64,000 nucleotides of DNA from an uncultured Candidatus Nemicrothrix sp. (GCA_913055915.1 CAJXKL010000005.1:41720-105719); one strand, 5' to 3'. Positions 1 through 8,935 are shown, counted from the first letter of the stretch. A program made the numbers and translations. The notes: generated from the letters alone by a model not told the origin.

Positions 1-181
1 GGACCGTGGCAGTGCGTTCATCTCCGGCGTGGTCGATCGGGCCGGCCCCGATGCCCTGGAGCGCCTCTGGGCGAAGGAGTCCCATCTTCCGACACCGAAC
101 GAGGTGGACGCCCCGGGCCTCTGGCTGGCCCGCATCGACCTGGGCGAGGACCCCGACGGATTGAACACGTCCGCGACCTAG
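1..181 (+). CDS. C-terminal fragment of a zincin-like (DUF2342-type) protein
   Basis: An open frame enters from the left edge and stops at TAG 179-181, giving the last 59 residues of a protein. The tail has a Gly-Leu-Trp-Leu-Ala-Arg segment after a Leu-Pro-Thr-Pro-Asn-Glu stretch. From memory this resembles the C-terminus of actinobacterial zinc-dependent metalloprotease-fold proteins (zincin_2/DUF2342), where LPT..E..P..W is typical. The HExxH region lies outside the window, so the assignment rests on a short tail only. It runs convergent to the MFS gene that follows on the minus strand. Confidence 0.45.
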   Translation, partial: DRGSAFISGVVDRAGPDALERLWAKESHLPTPNEVDAPGLWLARIDLGEDPDGLNTSAT

Positions 182-194
182 CTGCACCCGGCCA

Positions 195-1541
195 TCACGG
201 AGGAGGCTGGTCGCCGTCATTCCGGTTCCAGAAGCCGAGCTGGCCGTCGGGACGATCGGGGTCAACCGGTGTGTCAACCCTCCTGGCTGCCCGTGACCCT
301 GCCAGGTACCACACGAGGGCGAGCCCCGTACCCAGGGCCACCAGCCCGTAGCCGAGCTCTGCCGGCAGTGGAACCACGACCGCCACAAACGCACCGGCCG
401 CCCAACTCAACTGGAAGCGGCCCTCGAACCTGCTGAACGTCCGACCGTGGTTCGCATCGGGTGCGTCGCGCTGCACCAGCGAGTCAAACGCCAATTTGGC
501 GGCGGCTGACGACCCCGCCACCATCACCGCCAGGACCATGGCCCCCCTGACGGCTCCAATCCAACTCGCAACGACACCACCCAGCATTGCCGCCACCAGG
601 ACGCCTGTGATGATCCTCTCCTCACTGGCCGTTCGACGAAGGCGCGGAGCAAACCATGCACCGAACAGAGCACCGACACCTGCACAAACAAGCACTGCTC
701 CAAAGTGCCAGACCGGTGCGCCGGGACTGCCCAGGATGTCCTGGCCACGCGCAACGCCGACCGCCGCTCCAACCGCCCGGCCGGAGCCGTCGAGGCTGAG
801 GCCCTCATCACCTCCCCTGAACTCAAATGCCAGCAGGAACGTCATGAAGCCAACCGCTGCACGCAGCATCGCCATTGCGGAAGCGGCCATGAGGATCCCG
901 GCCTGTCGCAACTCGGCCCGCTCATCTGCCGTTGCAGGCCGATCCGCCACCGTGACACGCGGCAACTGGACGGCAAACAGGGCGGTGGCCACGAAGCCGA
1001 CCATCGCTGCGTTGGCAGCCCATGAGGCCGCACCGAGCATCGCCAACCCACCTATGCCGGCTCCAACCATACCGCTGATGGCGCTCAGCAGGGCCAGCTT
1101 GGAGTTGGCCTCCACCAACTCCAGGTCGGACCTCACGAGCTTGGGAACGACGGCGCTCTTGGCCACCGAGTAGCCCTTCTGGAGGATCAGGAACCCGAAT
1201 GCCTCGGGAAAGAGGAGCAGGCCGTCAATGTGTCTCGCCATGAGGTACGCCAGGGTGGCCCGGCCCAGCACGGTGAAGAGGATCATTCCCCTGCGACCAC
1301 CGCGGATGCGGTCCACGAGGGGGCCAACCAGCGGTGTGACTACGGCAAAGGGTGCGATCGTGAGCACCAGGTAGAGGCCGACCCTCCAGCGGGCGTCATC
1401 GGGGTCGATGGAAAAGAAGATCGACCCGGCAAGCGCAACGGCGATCATGGCATCTGACATTGCCCCCAGCGCGTGGGTACGAGCCAGCCTCGTGAACGGG
1501 CTGGCTACAGGGCGAGGTGCGGGTTGGTCCGCTGTGTCCAC
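195..1541 (-). CDS. MFS transporter
   Basis: The 448-residue protein has about twelve hydrophobic segments and the cytoplasmic loop pattern of the major facilitator superfamily (PLVDRIRGGRR after the second membrane segment), so it is an inner-membrane secondary transporter. The substrate cannot be read from the sequence. The C-terminal 30 residues are hydrophilic and rich in Asp and Pro. The start is GTG at 1541. A -10 like TAGCCT (1548-1553, minus strand) lies six bases before it, so the mRNA is probably leaderless and the gene transcribed apart from the upstream two-component pair. Its sequence is distinct from the second MFS protein near 36 kb. Confidence 0.8.
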   Translation of the reverse strand: MDTADQPAPRPVASPFTRLARTHALGAMSDAMIAVALAGSIFFSIDPDDARWRVGLYLVLTIAPFAVVTPLVGPLVDRIRGGRRGMILFTVLGRATLAYLMARHIDGLLLFPEAFGFLILQKGYSVAKSAVVPKLVRSDLELVEANSKLALLSAISGMVGAGIGGLAMLGAASWAANAAMVGFVATALFAVQLPRVTVADRPATADERAELRQAGILMAASAMAMLRAAVGFMTFLLAFEFRGGDEGLSLDGSGRAVGAAVGVARGQDILGSPGAPVWHFGAVLVCAGVGALFGAWFAPRLRRTASEERIITGVLVAAMLGGVVASWIGAVRGAMVLAVMVAGSSAAAKLAFDSLVQRDAPDANHGRTFSRFEGRFQLSWAAGAFVAVVVPLPAELGYGLVALGTGLALVWYLAGSRAARRVDTPVDPDRPDGQLGFWNRNDGDQPPP

Positions 1542-1565
1542 GGCCCAAGGCTACGGGGCCGGATC

Positions 1566-2279
1566 TCAGGGCAGCCCAGGTTCGTACTTATATCCAAGAC
1601 CCCTGATGGTGACAATGCGCTCGGGCTTCTTCGGATCCAGCTCTATCCGGCCCCGCACCCGCTTCACGTGGACGTCCAGGGTCTTGGTGTCGCCCACATA
1701 GTCGTCACCCCAGACGCTGTCGATCAGCATGTCGCGGGTCAGCACACGACCGGCGTTCTCGATGAGCAGGGCCAACAGCTCGAACTCCCGCAGAGGCATG
1801 GTGACCGGTTGGCCTCGGACAACCACCTCGTGGCGCTCCGCATCGACGCTCACATCGCCCACGACAACTGCCTGGGCACTGTCACGCTCCGGGGATTCCA
1901 CTGCTGTGGTCTCCCCTGCGCGCCTCAGCACCGCCCGCATTCTGGCAACCAGTTCCCTCAACCGGTACGGCTTGGTCACGTAGTCATCGGCACCGATCTC
2001 GAGGCCGACGACCGTGTCGATCTCAGCCCCCTTGGCGGTGACCATGATTATCGGGACATCGGAGCGTGTACGGATCTCCCGACAGACGTCGATTCCCGAT
2101 AGCCGGGGCAACATGAGGTCCAGAAGAATGAGGTCGGGCTCATGCCTGCCGAATGCCTCAAGGGCGGCAATCCCGTCCGATGCCACCTCGACCTCGAACC
2201 CCTCGCGGCGCAGGCCGACGTCGAGCGCGTCGGCAAAGGACTCCTCGTCCTCCACGACGAGAATCCGTACGCCGACCAT
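1566..2279 (-). CDS. regX3: OmpR/PhoB-family response regulator, RegX3-like
   Basis: This is a DNA-binding response regulator of 237 residues. The receiver domain (1-120) carries the acidic pocket DEE near residue 11, the phospho-acceptor Asp54 in LLDLMLPRLSG, Thr81 and Lys103. The C-terminal winged helix (140-235) ends in the usual GLGYKYEP. Its ATG overlaps the TGA of the upstream kinase by one base, so the two are translationally coupled. The kinase type and the linked phoU and phosphate cotransporter point to the SenX3-RegX3 phosphate-starvation system of actinobacteria. Its sites are probably the PHO-box-like repeats listed below (inference). Confidence 0.88.
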   Translation of the reverse strand: MVGVRILVVEDEESFADALDVGLRREGFEVEVASDGIAALEAFGRHEPDLILLDLMLPRLSGIDVCREIRTRSDVPIIMVTAKGAEIDTVVGLEIGADDYVTKPYRLRELVARMRAVLRRAGETTAVESPERDSAQAVVVGDVSVDAERHEVVVRGQPVTMPLREFELLALLIENAGRVLTRDMLIDSVWGDDYVGDTKTLDVHVKRVRGRIELDPKKPERIVTIRGLGYKYEPGLP

Positions 2280-3409
2280 CAGGCCACCGCCGCCCCGGCT
2301 GGCAGCCGTACCAGGACCGTCGTTCCACTGCCCTCCGTGGAGGACAGGTCAACCCGACCACCGTGAGCGTGAACGACGTTTCGGACAATGGACAGACCCA
2401 GACCGGTGCCCCCGGTTTCACGGGTTCGGGCACGATCTACGCGGTAGAAGCGCTCGAACACCCGCTCAATGTCACGTTCGGGGACTCCGATGCCCTCATC
2501 AGCTACCTCGAACCGGACCCCGTCGTCATCTGACCCGAGACCAACCGTGACCTTGCCTCCGTCATCTGAGTACTTCACCGCATTCTCAACCAGGTTCCGC
2601 ATCATGCTCACCATCTGGTTGCGGCTGGCCTCGAGATGGGCGCCTGAGCCGACCTCCAGACGGATACCGATACCGCGCTGTTCGGCTATCGGCAACACCC
2701 GCTCAACCACCTGGGCAGCCAGCCCCGCCAGATCCAGCAGTTCGACCCTGTCAGGTGACTCCCCCTCGATGCGGCTGAGGTCCAGGAGGTCCTCGATTAT
2801 CGAACCCACACGCTGCGATTCGGTTTCGATACGGGCTGATAGGCGACCAACGACATCCGGGTCGGTCTCGGCCGCGAGGGTCTCGGCCAACAGGCTGAGG
2901 GCCCCGATGGGGGTCTTCAACTCGTGGCTGACGTTGGCCACGAAATCCCTACGAACCGACTCCTGACGACTTCTCTCGGTGATGTCCTCGAGAATGACAA
3001 CCGCTCCCACCACGCCCACGCTGCCATCATCAGACTGCAGTGGCCTGGCGACAACCTGGAGGATGTGGCTGGATGAACCGGGTGTACGTACCTGTTCGGA
3101 GGACGACCCACCGGCAGCCGCGGCCACGAGTCGCTCCACCACGAGGCGGCCGACCACACCGTCGACCCAGGAATCCACCAATGCATCTGCCGTGGTGTTG
3201 CGATAGACGGTTCCGCCGTTCTCGTCGGCGACGACGATTCCGAGGGGGATCACGTCGAGCACCCTGCCCTCGTGACTGTCGACCAACCCTGCGGGAGCCC
3301 CGGTCGGCTCAGCCCCGGCATCACCTGCAGGTGCCCCCGGGGCACCCCTCCGTCCGAGCAGGAATCCCAACCCGAGGGCCACGATGACGAGCGCCGCCGT
3401 CAGAAGCAT
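2279..3409 (-). CDS. senX3: SenX3-like sensor histidine kinase
   Basis: The 376-residue kinase has one N-terminal membrane segment (about 1-20), a PAS-like region (50-145), a HisKA domain with phospho-His162 in NVSHELKTPIGALSLLAE, and a HATPase domain with N box (NLVENAVKYS), G1 (DEGIGVP) and G2 (GGTGLGLSI). The H-box environment is very close to mycobacterial SenX3, where the kinase sets RegX3 phosphorylation in response to phosphate supply through the Pst/PhoU system. It has no large extracytoplasmic sensor loop, which fits indirect sensing through a transporter and PhoU. It lies between phoU and regX3. Confidence 0.87.
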   Translation of the reverse strand: MLLTAALVIVALGLGFLLGRRGAPGAPAGDAGAEPTGAPAGLVDSHEGRVLDVIPLGIVVADENGGTVYRNTTADALVDSWVDGVVGRLVVERLVAAAAGGSSSEQVRTPGSSSHILQVVARPLQSDDGSVGVVGAVVILEDITERSRQESVRRDFVANVSHELKTPIGALSLLAETLAAETDPDVVGRLSARIETESQRVGSIIEDLLDLSRIEGESPDRVELLDLAGLAAQVVERVLPIAEQRGIGIRLEVGSGAHLEASRNQMVSMMRNLVENAVKYSDDGGKVTVGLGSDDDGVRFEVADEGIGVPERDIERVFERFYRVDRARTRETGGTGLGLSIVRNVVHAHGGRVDLSSTEGSGTTVLVRLPAGAAVA

Positions 3410-3497
3410 CGTCGACCCGATCCGATGAAGACATCCCGCCGGTGCCCGACAGGAAATTCCACGTCGAGAGGCGTGGTTGGCGCTGTCGCGCTCAGGC

Positions 3498-4166
3498 TCA
3501 GATCCGTGTGTCGTCGCCCTCGTCGAAGTAGTCGAGTCGGTCCACTGGCATGATCACCGCCGAGGCCACGTTCAGCGCATGCGCGGTAACGCGCTTGAGG
3601 AAGCGGTACAGCAGGGCACGGGGCACGGCCGTCAGGGCGGTCTCCGAGGAGTGGATCAGGTCGTTGATTCGACTGTCGTACTCGCGTCGCAGTTCGCCGC
3701 CGCGCTGGATGTAGGCGCGGGTTCGGTCCTCGTCCCTGACCGAGAGAATCTCGCCCACAAGGGCAATTCGTGTCGATACCTCGTCACGGTAGGCGAGTAT
3801 CTGGTCGATGTCGTCTGATCCGGCGAACGACACGCCCTCCTCGGCCATATCGAAGATGTTCTTGTTGTAGTCGCCGATCCTCTCCAGGTCCTTGATCATG
3901 TTCATGATCACCAGCACCTCGGGTGTGTCGGCACCACCGTGAACCGAGGCGTGCACAACCAACTCACGGCGGATCTCCATCTCGGTGACGTTGATCTGCC
4001 GGTCGGTTCGACGCACGTCCTTGGCAACGGTCTCGACCGCACCACCTGTCACGGCGTTCATCGCCAGGTCAAAGGTGTGACGGGCATCTGTGACCATGCG
4101 CTGCACCTTGGCATCAATGGAATCGAAGCCGGACTCGCCGGAGCCACGGAAGAAGCTCATGACCAT
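3498..4166 (-). CDS. phoU: Phosphate-signalling protein PhoU
   Basis: Two PhoU helical repeats fill this roughly 222-residue protein, including the conserved metal-binding type segment MIKDLERIGDYNKNIFD. PhoU proteins dampen phosphate uptake and keep the SenX3-type kinase in phosphatase mode when phosphate is plentiful. I chose ATG 4166 because GGAAGGA lies about nine bases upstream. A longer reading from TTG 4217 adds 17 residues and would overlap the cotransporter gene. Here PhoU accompanies a Na+/Pi cotransporter rather than a Pst ABC system. Confidence 0.85.
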   Translation of the reverse strand: MVMSFFRGSGESGFDSIDAKVQRMVTDARHTFDLAMNAVTGGAVETVAKDVRRTDRQINVTEMEIRRELVVHASVHGGADTPEVLVIMNMIKDLERIGDYNKNIFDMAEEGVSFAGSDDIDQILAYRDEVSTRIALVGEILSVRDEDRTRAYIQRGGELRREYDSRINDLIHSSETALTAVPRALLYRFLKRVTAHALNVASAVIMPVDRLDYFDEGDDTRI

Positions 4167-4203
4167 GGTTGTGGGTTCCTTCCAGGAAGGTTTGGTGTGG
4201 GGT

Positions 4204-5379
4204 TCATCGGAGGACAATTACGACTACCAGTGGCAGCACCACGAACATGCCGATCGTATAGAAAAGCGCCGCGCTGCGTCGTTCGGCAGCTGCGTCGGCC
4301 AGGGCTGTCGCCAGGCGGATTGGAAGGTTCCGCATGGCCGACACCGGGTAGAACAGCAGGATTCCGCTGACGTTGAAGAGGGTGTGCACCACCGCAACGG
4401 TGACCGCAGCCGAACTACCCGTGGCTAGAGAGGCCAACAGAGCGGTGACCGTCGTCCCGACATTGGCACCAAGGGTCACCGGATAGATGTTCGGCAGGGT
4501 CAGGACCCCCGAGGCAGCCAGTGGCACGAGCACCGAGGTCGTGATCGACGATGACTGGACGGAAACGGTGATGACCATGCCGATCATGATCGCCACGAAC
4601 CCCGAGCCCGCTCCGAGCGCCCTGTTGATCGCCACCTCGACACGGTCGGCGACCAGCAGGCGCATGTTCTTCGTGATGTAGGCCAGGGCCAGGAAGATGA
4701 AGGCAAGGCCGACGACGATCATCAACGCGCCCTTGACGTCACCGTGGGCACCCAGGTCCGAGAGCCAACCCTTGACCCAGCCGGCTGGCATCTTCACCGC
4801 CGTCTTGAGCGGGCTCTTGAACGAGGCGCCCGAGCTACCGATGACCATGTCCGTTATCCAGTCGGCCGACCGGGACAGGTAACCCGTAAGCAGTTCGATC
4901 GGCAAGAACACGATCACCGCCAGGATGTTGAAGAAATCGTGGACCGTGGCAGCGGCGAAGGCCCTTCGGAACTCGTGGTCACGACGCAGGTGACCGAGGG
5001 AGGCGAGCGTGTTGGTGACCGTCGTCCCCAGGTTGGCGCCCATGACCATTGGAACGGCATCGTCGATCCCGACCACGCCGCTGGCCACCAATCCGACGAT
5101 CACCGAGGTCGATACGGACGAGGACTGGACCAGGACGGTTGCCAACAGGCCCACGAAGAGGCCACCCAACGGGTTGGACACCCCCTCGAAGAGGCCGTCC
5201 ACGAAGTCCTTGCCAAGACCCTTGAACCCATCTCCGAGCAGGCTCACCCCCGTCAGGAAGAGGTACAGGAGCAGCACGACGAGAACAGCCCGTACTGATG
5301 TAGCGACATCACCCGCACCACGGCCCCCGGTTTCGGCTTTTGCCACGGTCGTCTCCGGGACCCAACTCGTCTCAGACAT
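4204..5379 (-). CDS. nptA: Na+/phosphate cotransporter (NptA/PNaS family)
   Basis: This inner-membrane symporter imports phosphate with sodium. Two inverted repeats each carry the family signature around QSSS (VLVQSSSVSTSVIVGL and TVSVQSSSITTSVLVPL) followed by GANLGTTVTN or GANVGTTVTA. The open frame extends 110 codons further upstream, but that part overlaps the whiB gene and looks non-coding. ATG 5379 is preceded by TAGGTT (5387-5392, minus strand) at a spacing of seven bases, so translation is probably leaderless. Three 11-bp direct repeats (5405-5430) overlap the -35 region, implying activation by the linked response regulator. Confidence 0.88.
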   Translation of the reverse strand: MSETSWVPETTVAKAETGGRGAGDVATSVRAVLVVLLLYLFLTGVSLLGDGFKGLGKDFVDGLFEGVSNPLGGLFVGLLATVLVQSSSVSTSVIVGLVASGVVGIDDAVPMVMGANLGTTVTNTLASLGHLRRDHEFRRAFAAATVHDFFNILAVIVFLPIELLTGYLSRSADWITDMVIGSSGASFKSPLKTAVKMPAGWVKGWLSDLGAHGDVKGALMIVVGLAFIFLALAYITKNMRLLVADRVEVAINRALGAGSGFVAIMIGMVITVSVQSSSITTSVLVPLAASGVLTLPNIYPVTLGANVGTTVTALLASLATGSSAAVTVAVVHTLFNVSGILLFYPVSAMRNLPIRLATALADAAAERRSAALFYTIGMFVVLPLVVVIVLR

Positions 5380-5404
5380 TGCCGGAAACCTAGACACCCC
5401 GCGT

Positions 5405-5430
5405 TGCCACAAGCTGAACCTCAGGTGAAC
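5405..5430 (-). promoter_or_regulatory. PHO-box-like direct repeats before nptA
   Basis: Read on the minus strand, three hexamers GTTCAC, GTTCAG and GGCAAC follow each other with an exact 11-base period. Eleven-base direct repeats of GTTCA(C/G) are the PHO-box layout bound by PhoP/RegX3-type OmpR regulators. The array ends about 26 bases before the nptA start and covers the expected -35 position of the TAGGTT promoter, typical of a class II activator site. The same three-unit order recurs at 49264-49291. Confidence 0.6.
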
Positions 5431-5511
5431 AAAACCGGAATTGTGGGGTTGGTCCGGTCCTTTACGGTGACTTTCGGTTCCGTGTGGGAGAAATAGCGTA
5501 CCGAGAGCAGG

Positions 5512-5790
5512 ATGCAACAGATTCGGGACCCCATGAACACGATTCAACTTCACAACAACTGGATGACCCGGGCGAGGTGTGCAAACACCGATCCGTCGCA
5601 TTTCTTCCCCAGCGACGGCGTAGGGGTGGAGTTGGCCAAGAAGACATGCGCCGGTTGCCCGGTCGCAGAACAGTGCCTCGAGTATGCACTCACCCACCGG
5701 GTGGAACACGGGGTCTGGGGTGGCTGCTCAGAGAGGCAGCGTCGCCGGATCCGCAGGCAACGGCGGGAGGTCGCAGCCACAGCGGCCTGA
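5512..5790 (+). CDS. WhiB-family Fe-S transcriptional regulator (first of three)
   Basis: The 92-residue protein has the WhiB layout: Cys in ARCAN, then the CAGC pair (C-x2-C), then a Cys in EQCLEYAL, giving the four ligands of a [4Fe-4S] cluster. The GVWGG turn and a basic C-terminal tail (RRRIRRQRR) follow for DNA contact. WhiB-like proteins act with the principal sigma factor and sense redox or nitric oxide. An alternative start is the Met at 5533. It is divergent from nptA across 132 bp. Confidence 0.9.
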   Translation: MQQIRDPMNTIQLHNNWMTRARCANTDPSHFFPSDGVGVELAKKTCAGCPVAEQCLEYALTHRVEHGVWGGCSERQRRRIRRQRREVAATAA

Positions 5791-5879
5791 CCGCCTACGG
5801 GGGCGGGCCCCTCAACGCCCCCTTCTCGGCAGTGGCCCCGACATCGTCGGGGTTGCTGTCGCGTGCCGGGGCCAGAGGT

Positions 5880-6158
5880 TCAGGCGTCTTCTTCCTCCTC
5901 GTAGCCGAGATCCCAGAAGACCAGCACGTTCTCTCGTTCGGCATCGCGGTTGATGCGTTCCCGGTTGCGCCGAAACTGTGGGTCATGGGGCGGCAAAAGC
6001 ATCAGCCGTGCGTTGATGCGGTCACGGAACGACTCGACCAGCTGCCGATCACCAAAGGTGGACCTGACCTCCCAGTGGGGGGCCACAGGTCCGAGGTAGA
6101 CGACCGTGACATCACCTACCGGTGGCTGAGGCTCGAGTTCTATGGCGGTGTCGGTCAT
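5880..6158 (-). CDS. Hypothetical protein coupled to tatA
   Basis: This is a 92-residue acidic, soluble-looking protein without a signal peptide or membrane segment. It contains a TVVYLGPVAPHWEV segment, a charged helix (FRDRINARL ... RRNRERINRD) and an EEEED tail. Its ATG overlaps the tatA stop codon by four bases, so it is translated with TatA. I do not recognise the family. The coupling suggests a role linked to Tat export or envelope processes, which is inference only. Confidence 0.6.
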   Translation of the reverse strand: MTDTAIELEPQPPVGDVTVVYLGPVAPHWEVRSTFGDRQLVESFRDRINARLMLLPPHDPQFRRNRERINRDAERENVLVFWDLGYEEEEDA

Positions 6159-6355
6159 GAGCCGTTGCTGGCCTCAGGATCGGCGTCTGCCGCATCAACC
6201 TCCTTGGCGCCCTCTGCGAGGCCCTGCTGGAGTTCCTTCTGGGCGCGGCCCAGGTTGCGTGCCAACTTCGGGAGTTGGCTGCCGCCGAAGAGCACGACGC
6301 CGACTACCAGGACAATGAGCAGCTCGTTGGTGCTGAGAAATGCAATAGCGTTCAT
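6155..6355 (-). CDS. tatA: TatA-family twin-arginine translocase subunit
   Basis: A short N-terminal membrane helix (about residues 9-25) is followed by the FGGSQLPKLARNLGRAQKE amphipathic helix and an acidic tail, 66 residues in all. FG immediately after the membrane helix and the Pro-Lys-Leu-Ala-Arg run are the TatA/TatE signature. The protein oligomerises in the membrane to let folded twin-arginine substrates pass; the lipoprotein at 53.7 kb is such a candidate. tatC is not in the window. Confidence 0.87.
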   Translation of the reverse strand: MNAIAFLSTNELLIVLVVGVVLFGGSQLPKLARNLGRAQKELQQGLAEGAKEVDAADADPEASNGS

Positions 6356-6388
6356 GGCGGCACTCTAACCGCCGTTGACGCAGGTGGG

Positions 6389-6667
6389 TCAGCCGGCCTG
6401 CGCTGCAGCAGTTGCGCGCTCGAGCGCACGTTGGCGCCGAATGCGACGACGCTCCCGTTCGCTCATGCCACCCCAGATGCCGAACTTCTCGCCGTTCTGG
6501 AGTGCGAACTCGAGGCAGTCCGTTCGGACCACGCATGCACGACAGACATCCTTGGCCTCCCGGGTGCTCGCACCACGCTCGGGGAAGAAGAGATCTGGAT
6601 CGACTCCGAGGCAGTTTGAGTACTCCTGCCAGTCGATGTCGAGATCTGGTTTGGCGAAGATGCCCAT
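6389..6667 (-). CDS. WhiB-family Fe-S transcriptional regulator (second)
   Basis: The 92-residue protein has four cluster Cys (SNCLG, VCRACV, DCLEFAL), the GIWGG turn and a basic tail (RERRRIRRQR). The open frame runs 61 codons further upstream, but that part has no WhiB character. ATG 6667 has GGAAGG about nine bases before it, and the MGIFAKPDLD start is plausible. It resembles the WhiB at 5.5 kb most in its tail, suggesting an old duplication. It lies between tatA and a phosphotransferase gene, all on the minus strand. Confidence 0.9.
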   Translation of the reverse strand: MGIFAKPDLDIDWQEYSNCLGVDPDLFFPERGASTREAKDVCRACVVRTDCLEFALQNGEKFGIWGGMSERERRRIRRQRALERATAAAQAG

Positions 6668-6830
6668 CTTGTTCTGCCTTCCGTCGCCCGGTCCCTCGGA
6701 CGGTTGCCTGAACCCGTTGCAAAGGGCCTGGGTGTCCACAACAACTCCCAACCGTGTAATTACACCACTGTTATTCCCACAAAAGCAAGGGGTAGGACAG
6801 AAAAACCCCCATATCCCGGTCAGTTTGAAA

Positions 6831-7856
6831 TCACCAGGAACCAGCCTCATCGATCAACTCGGCCGCCCTGGAGGCCAGGTTGAGCACTGCATCGGCCAGA
6901 GAAGGGGTGACCTCGCGGGTCGGATCATCGACCTGGCGGACGCGGACCCCTTCGAGCATGCACGTCAGCTTGAAGGTGCTCATTACCGCATACCAACCCA
7001 AAGCCTCGGGTGTGCGTCCGGTCCGAATCGACCAGCGGCCAACCAACTCGTCACGCCCGGGAAGGTCCGGGTCGTCTGGTCGCCAACCACTCAACAGGTA
7101 GCCGAGGTCCATCAACGGATCACCAACGGTCGCGTTCTCCCAGTCCAGCACCGCTACCAGCCGGGTCGGTTGTTCTCTCGTAAACAACATGTTGTGGCGG
7201 TTGAAGTCACCGTGCATGATCCCCGCCCGCATCCCCGTCGGCCGATTCTCGTCCAGCCAGTCCCCGACCCCGTCGATACCGGGTAGGTCCCGCCTGCGGT
7301 AACCGTCCAACTGGCCACGCCAGCGCCTGACCTGGCGTTCCAGGAACCCGTCGGGCCTGCCGAGGTCGGAGACCCCCGCCTCATCCACGTTGATTAACGC
7401 AAGGTCAGCCAGAGCGTCGATCATCTGCTCCATCACGAGGCGGCCGGCGGATTGGCCACCGACCTCCTCCGACGGTGGATCTGCGAGCACCAGACCATCG
7501 ACGAACTCCATTACGTAGAAGATCGCCCCGGTCACCTCAGTATCCGAACACAGGGCCAACGGCTTCGCATGGGGCACTCCCGACCCGTCAAGTGCGCCCT
7601 GGAACCGGTATTCACGAACCATGGTCGTGTTGGCCCCCTCGACCGACAGGGGAACCGCAGAGGGCCGACGCAGCACCCAGGTCGAACCACCCCGGCGGAC
7701 AATGAACACCTCGTTGGACTCACCGGCGGCCACCCGTTCAAAGCTGATGTCGGATCCTGTACCCAGGCCAACCTCGTCGAACCACCGCCTGAGCGGCCCG
7801 ACCCGCAGAAGGGTCGGATCGGGGTCAGCCGGGTCACCGATGCTCAAGTCACCCAC
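6831..7856 (-). CDS. Aminoglycoside-phosphotransferase-family kinase
   Basis: This protein-kinase-fold small-molecule kinase of 341 residues has the Brenner motif HGDFNRHNML (catalytic Asp, about residue 217) and the metal-binding LDWENATVGDPLMDLGYLL. The N-terminal half has the nucleotide-binding sheet and IFYVMEFVDG hinge. Proteins of this subgroup, often near acyl-CoA enzymes, resemble the phosphotransferase domain of ACAD10/11 rather than true resistance enzymes. The MaoC-type hydratase encoded divergently fits a lipid or hydroxy-acid role (inference). The start is GTG 7856. Confidence 0.82.
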   Translation of the reverse strand: MGDLSIGDPADPDPTLLRVGPLRRWFDEVGLGTGSDISFERVAAGESNEVFIVRRGGSTWVLRRPSAVPLSVEGANTTMVREYRFQGALDGSGVPHAKPLALCSDTEVTGAIFYVMEFVDGLVLADPPSEEVGGQSAGRLVMEQMIDALADLALINVDEAGVSDLGRPDGFLERQVRRWRGQLDGYRRRDLPGIDGVGDWLDENRPTGMRAGIMHGDFNRHNMLFTREQPTRLVAVLDWENATVGDPLMDLGYLLSGWRPDDPDLPGRDELVGRWSIRTGRTPEALGWYAVMSTFKLTCMLEGVRVRQVDDPTREVTPSLADAVLNLASRAAELIDEAGSW

Positions 7857-7971
7857 CCATTTCGGGGCATTCCATTCCAGAATCGTAGTGAGGGGGAACC
7901 GCCGGCCCGCTGTTGGCTCCGACCCACAGGGTCAAATAGCATCGCTGTCGACAGCGACTCAGGAGCATGAG

Positions 7972-8811
7972 ATGCCGATCAACCCGGACGCAGCAGGAAC
8001 CGCAGGTGAACCATCCGAGTTCTCCTGGACATCCGCCGAAAGCCTGCTCTACTCGCTCGGAGTCGGCGCCGGAATCACTGACCCAACAGGCTTTGAACTG
8101 GAGTTCACGACCGAGAACAGCAACAACGTCACACAGGCGGCCCTACCCACCCAGGTGGTGGTGATGGGTGGTGGCAACAGGCCCGGCTTCGGCGACTTCA
8201 ACCTGGCAGCGCTGCTGCACGCTGAGCAGCACATCACCCTGCATCAACCCCTGACAGTCGAAGGAACCGCCGTGTCGACGGGAAAGGTCGCCGAGATCTA
8301 CGACAAGGGAAAGGCAGCGCTCGTCTACATTGAGGCCGACGTGGCCGACACCGACGGAAACCCGCTCTGGTCTGTCAGGTCGGGCCTGTTCATCGGAGGC
8401 GAGGGAGGCTGGGGAGGCGACCGAGGGCCGTCAAACACCTGGGAACTACCTGACAGACCCGCCGACACGATCATCTCCTACGAGACACGCACGGACCAGG
8501 CCCTCCTCTACCGCCTCAACGGCGACAGGAACCCGCTCCACTCAGACCCCACCTTCGCCGCGATGGCCGGTTTCGACAGGCCGATACTCCACGGCCTGTG
8601 CACCTACGGCTTCACCGGCCGTGCCCTCCTACACGGTGCCTGTGACTCCGACCCGACCCGCTTCACGAGCATGGGTGGCCGCTTCAAGTCGCCGGTAATG
8701 CCAGGTGAAACCCTTGACGTCCACATCTGGGCAGACGGCAGCGACGTCCTCTTCCAGACGAGGGTCGCGGACCGGGTCGTGTTCGACAACGGAACTATGA
8801 CCCGGAGTTGA
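7972..8811 (+). CDS. MaoC-like (R)-specific enoyl-CoA hydratase
   Basis: This double hot-dog hydratase of 279 residues adds water to trans-2-enoyl-CoA. The C-terminal half holds the hydratase-2 motif, LNGDRNPLHSDPTFA, with catalytic Asp and His, followed by GFDRPILHGLCTYG. The N-terminal hot dog carries LLYSLGVGAG. The open frame begins much earlier, inside the divergent kinase gene. ATG 7972 is chosen because AGGAG lies six bases upstream and homologous-looking sequence starts just after it. Likely roles are beta-oxidation or another CoA-ester pathway. Confidence 0.88.
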   Translation: MPINPDAAGTAGEPSEFSWTSAESLLYSLGVGAGITDPTGFELEFTTENSNNVTQAALPTQVVVMGGGNRPGFGDFNLAALLHAEQHITLHQPLTVEGTAVSTGKVAEIYDKGKAALVYIEADVADTDGNPLWSVRSGLFIGGEGGWGGDRGPSNTWELPDRPADTIISYETRTDQALLYRLNGDRNPLHSDPTFAAMAGFDRPILHGLCTYGFTGRALLHGACDSDPTRFTSMGGRFKSPVMPGETLDVHIWADGSDVLFQTRVADRVVFDNGTMTRS

Positions 8812-8935
8812 CCGACACCGCAGGTGATGCCTGACCCCCACCGCGCCACCCGGAGCGCGCGGACACCGGATCTCCCCGCTACCTTCTGAGGCAGATCAGG
8901 CACCTGTCCAACCGCCCGAGGGCCCGGAGAAACCA

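Noticed and set aside
5380..5709. 110-codon N-terminal extension of the phosphate cotransporter
   Set aside because: It overlaps the divergent whiB gene, lacks membrane-protein character and passes through the promoter and PHO-box repeats.
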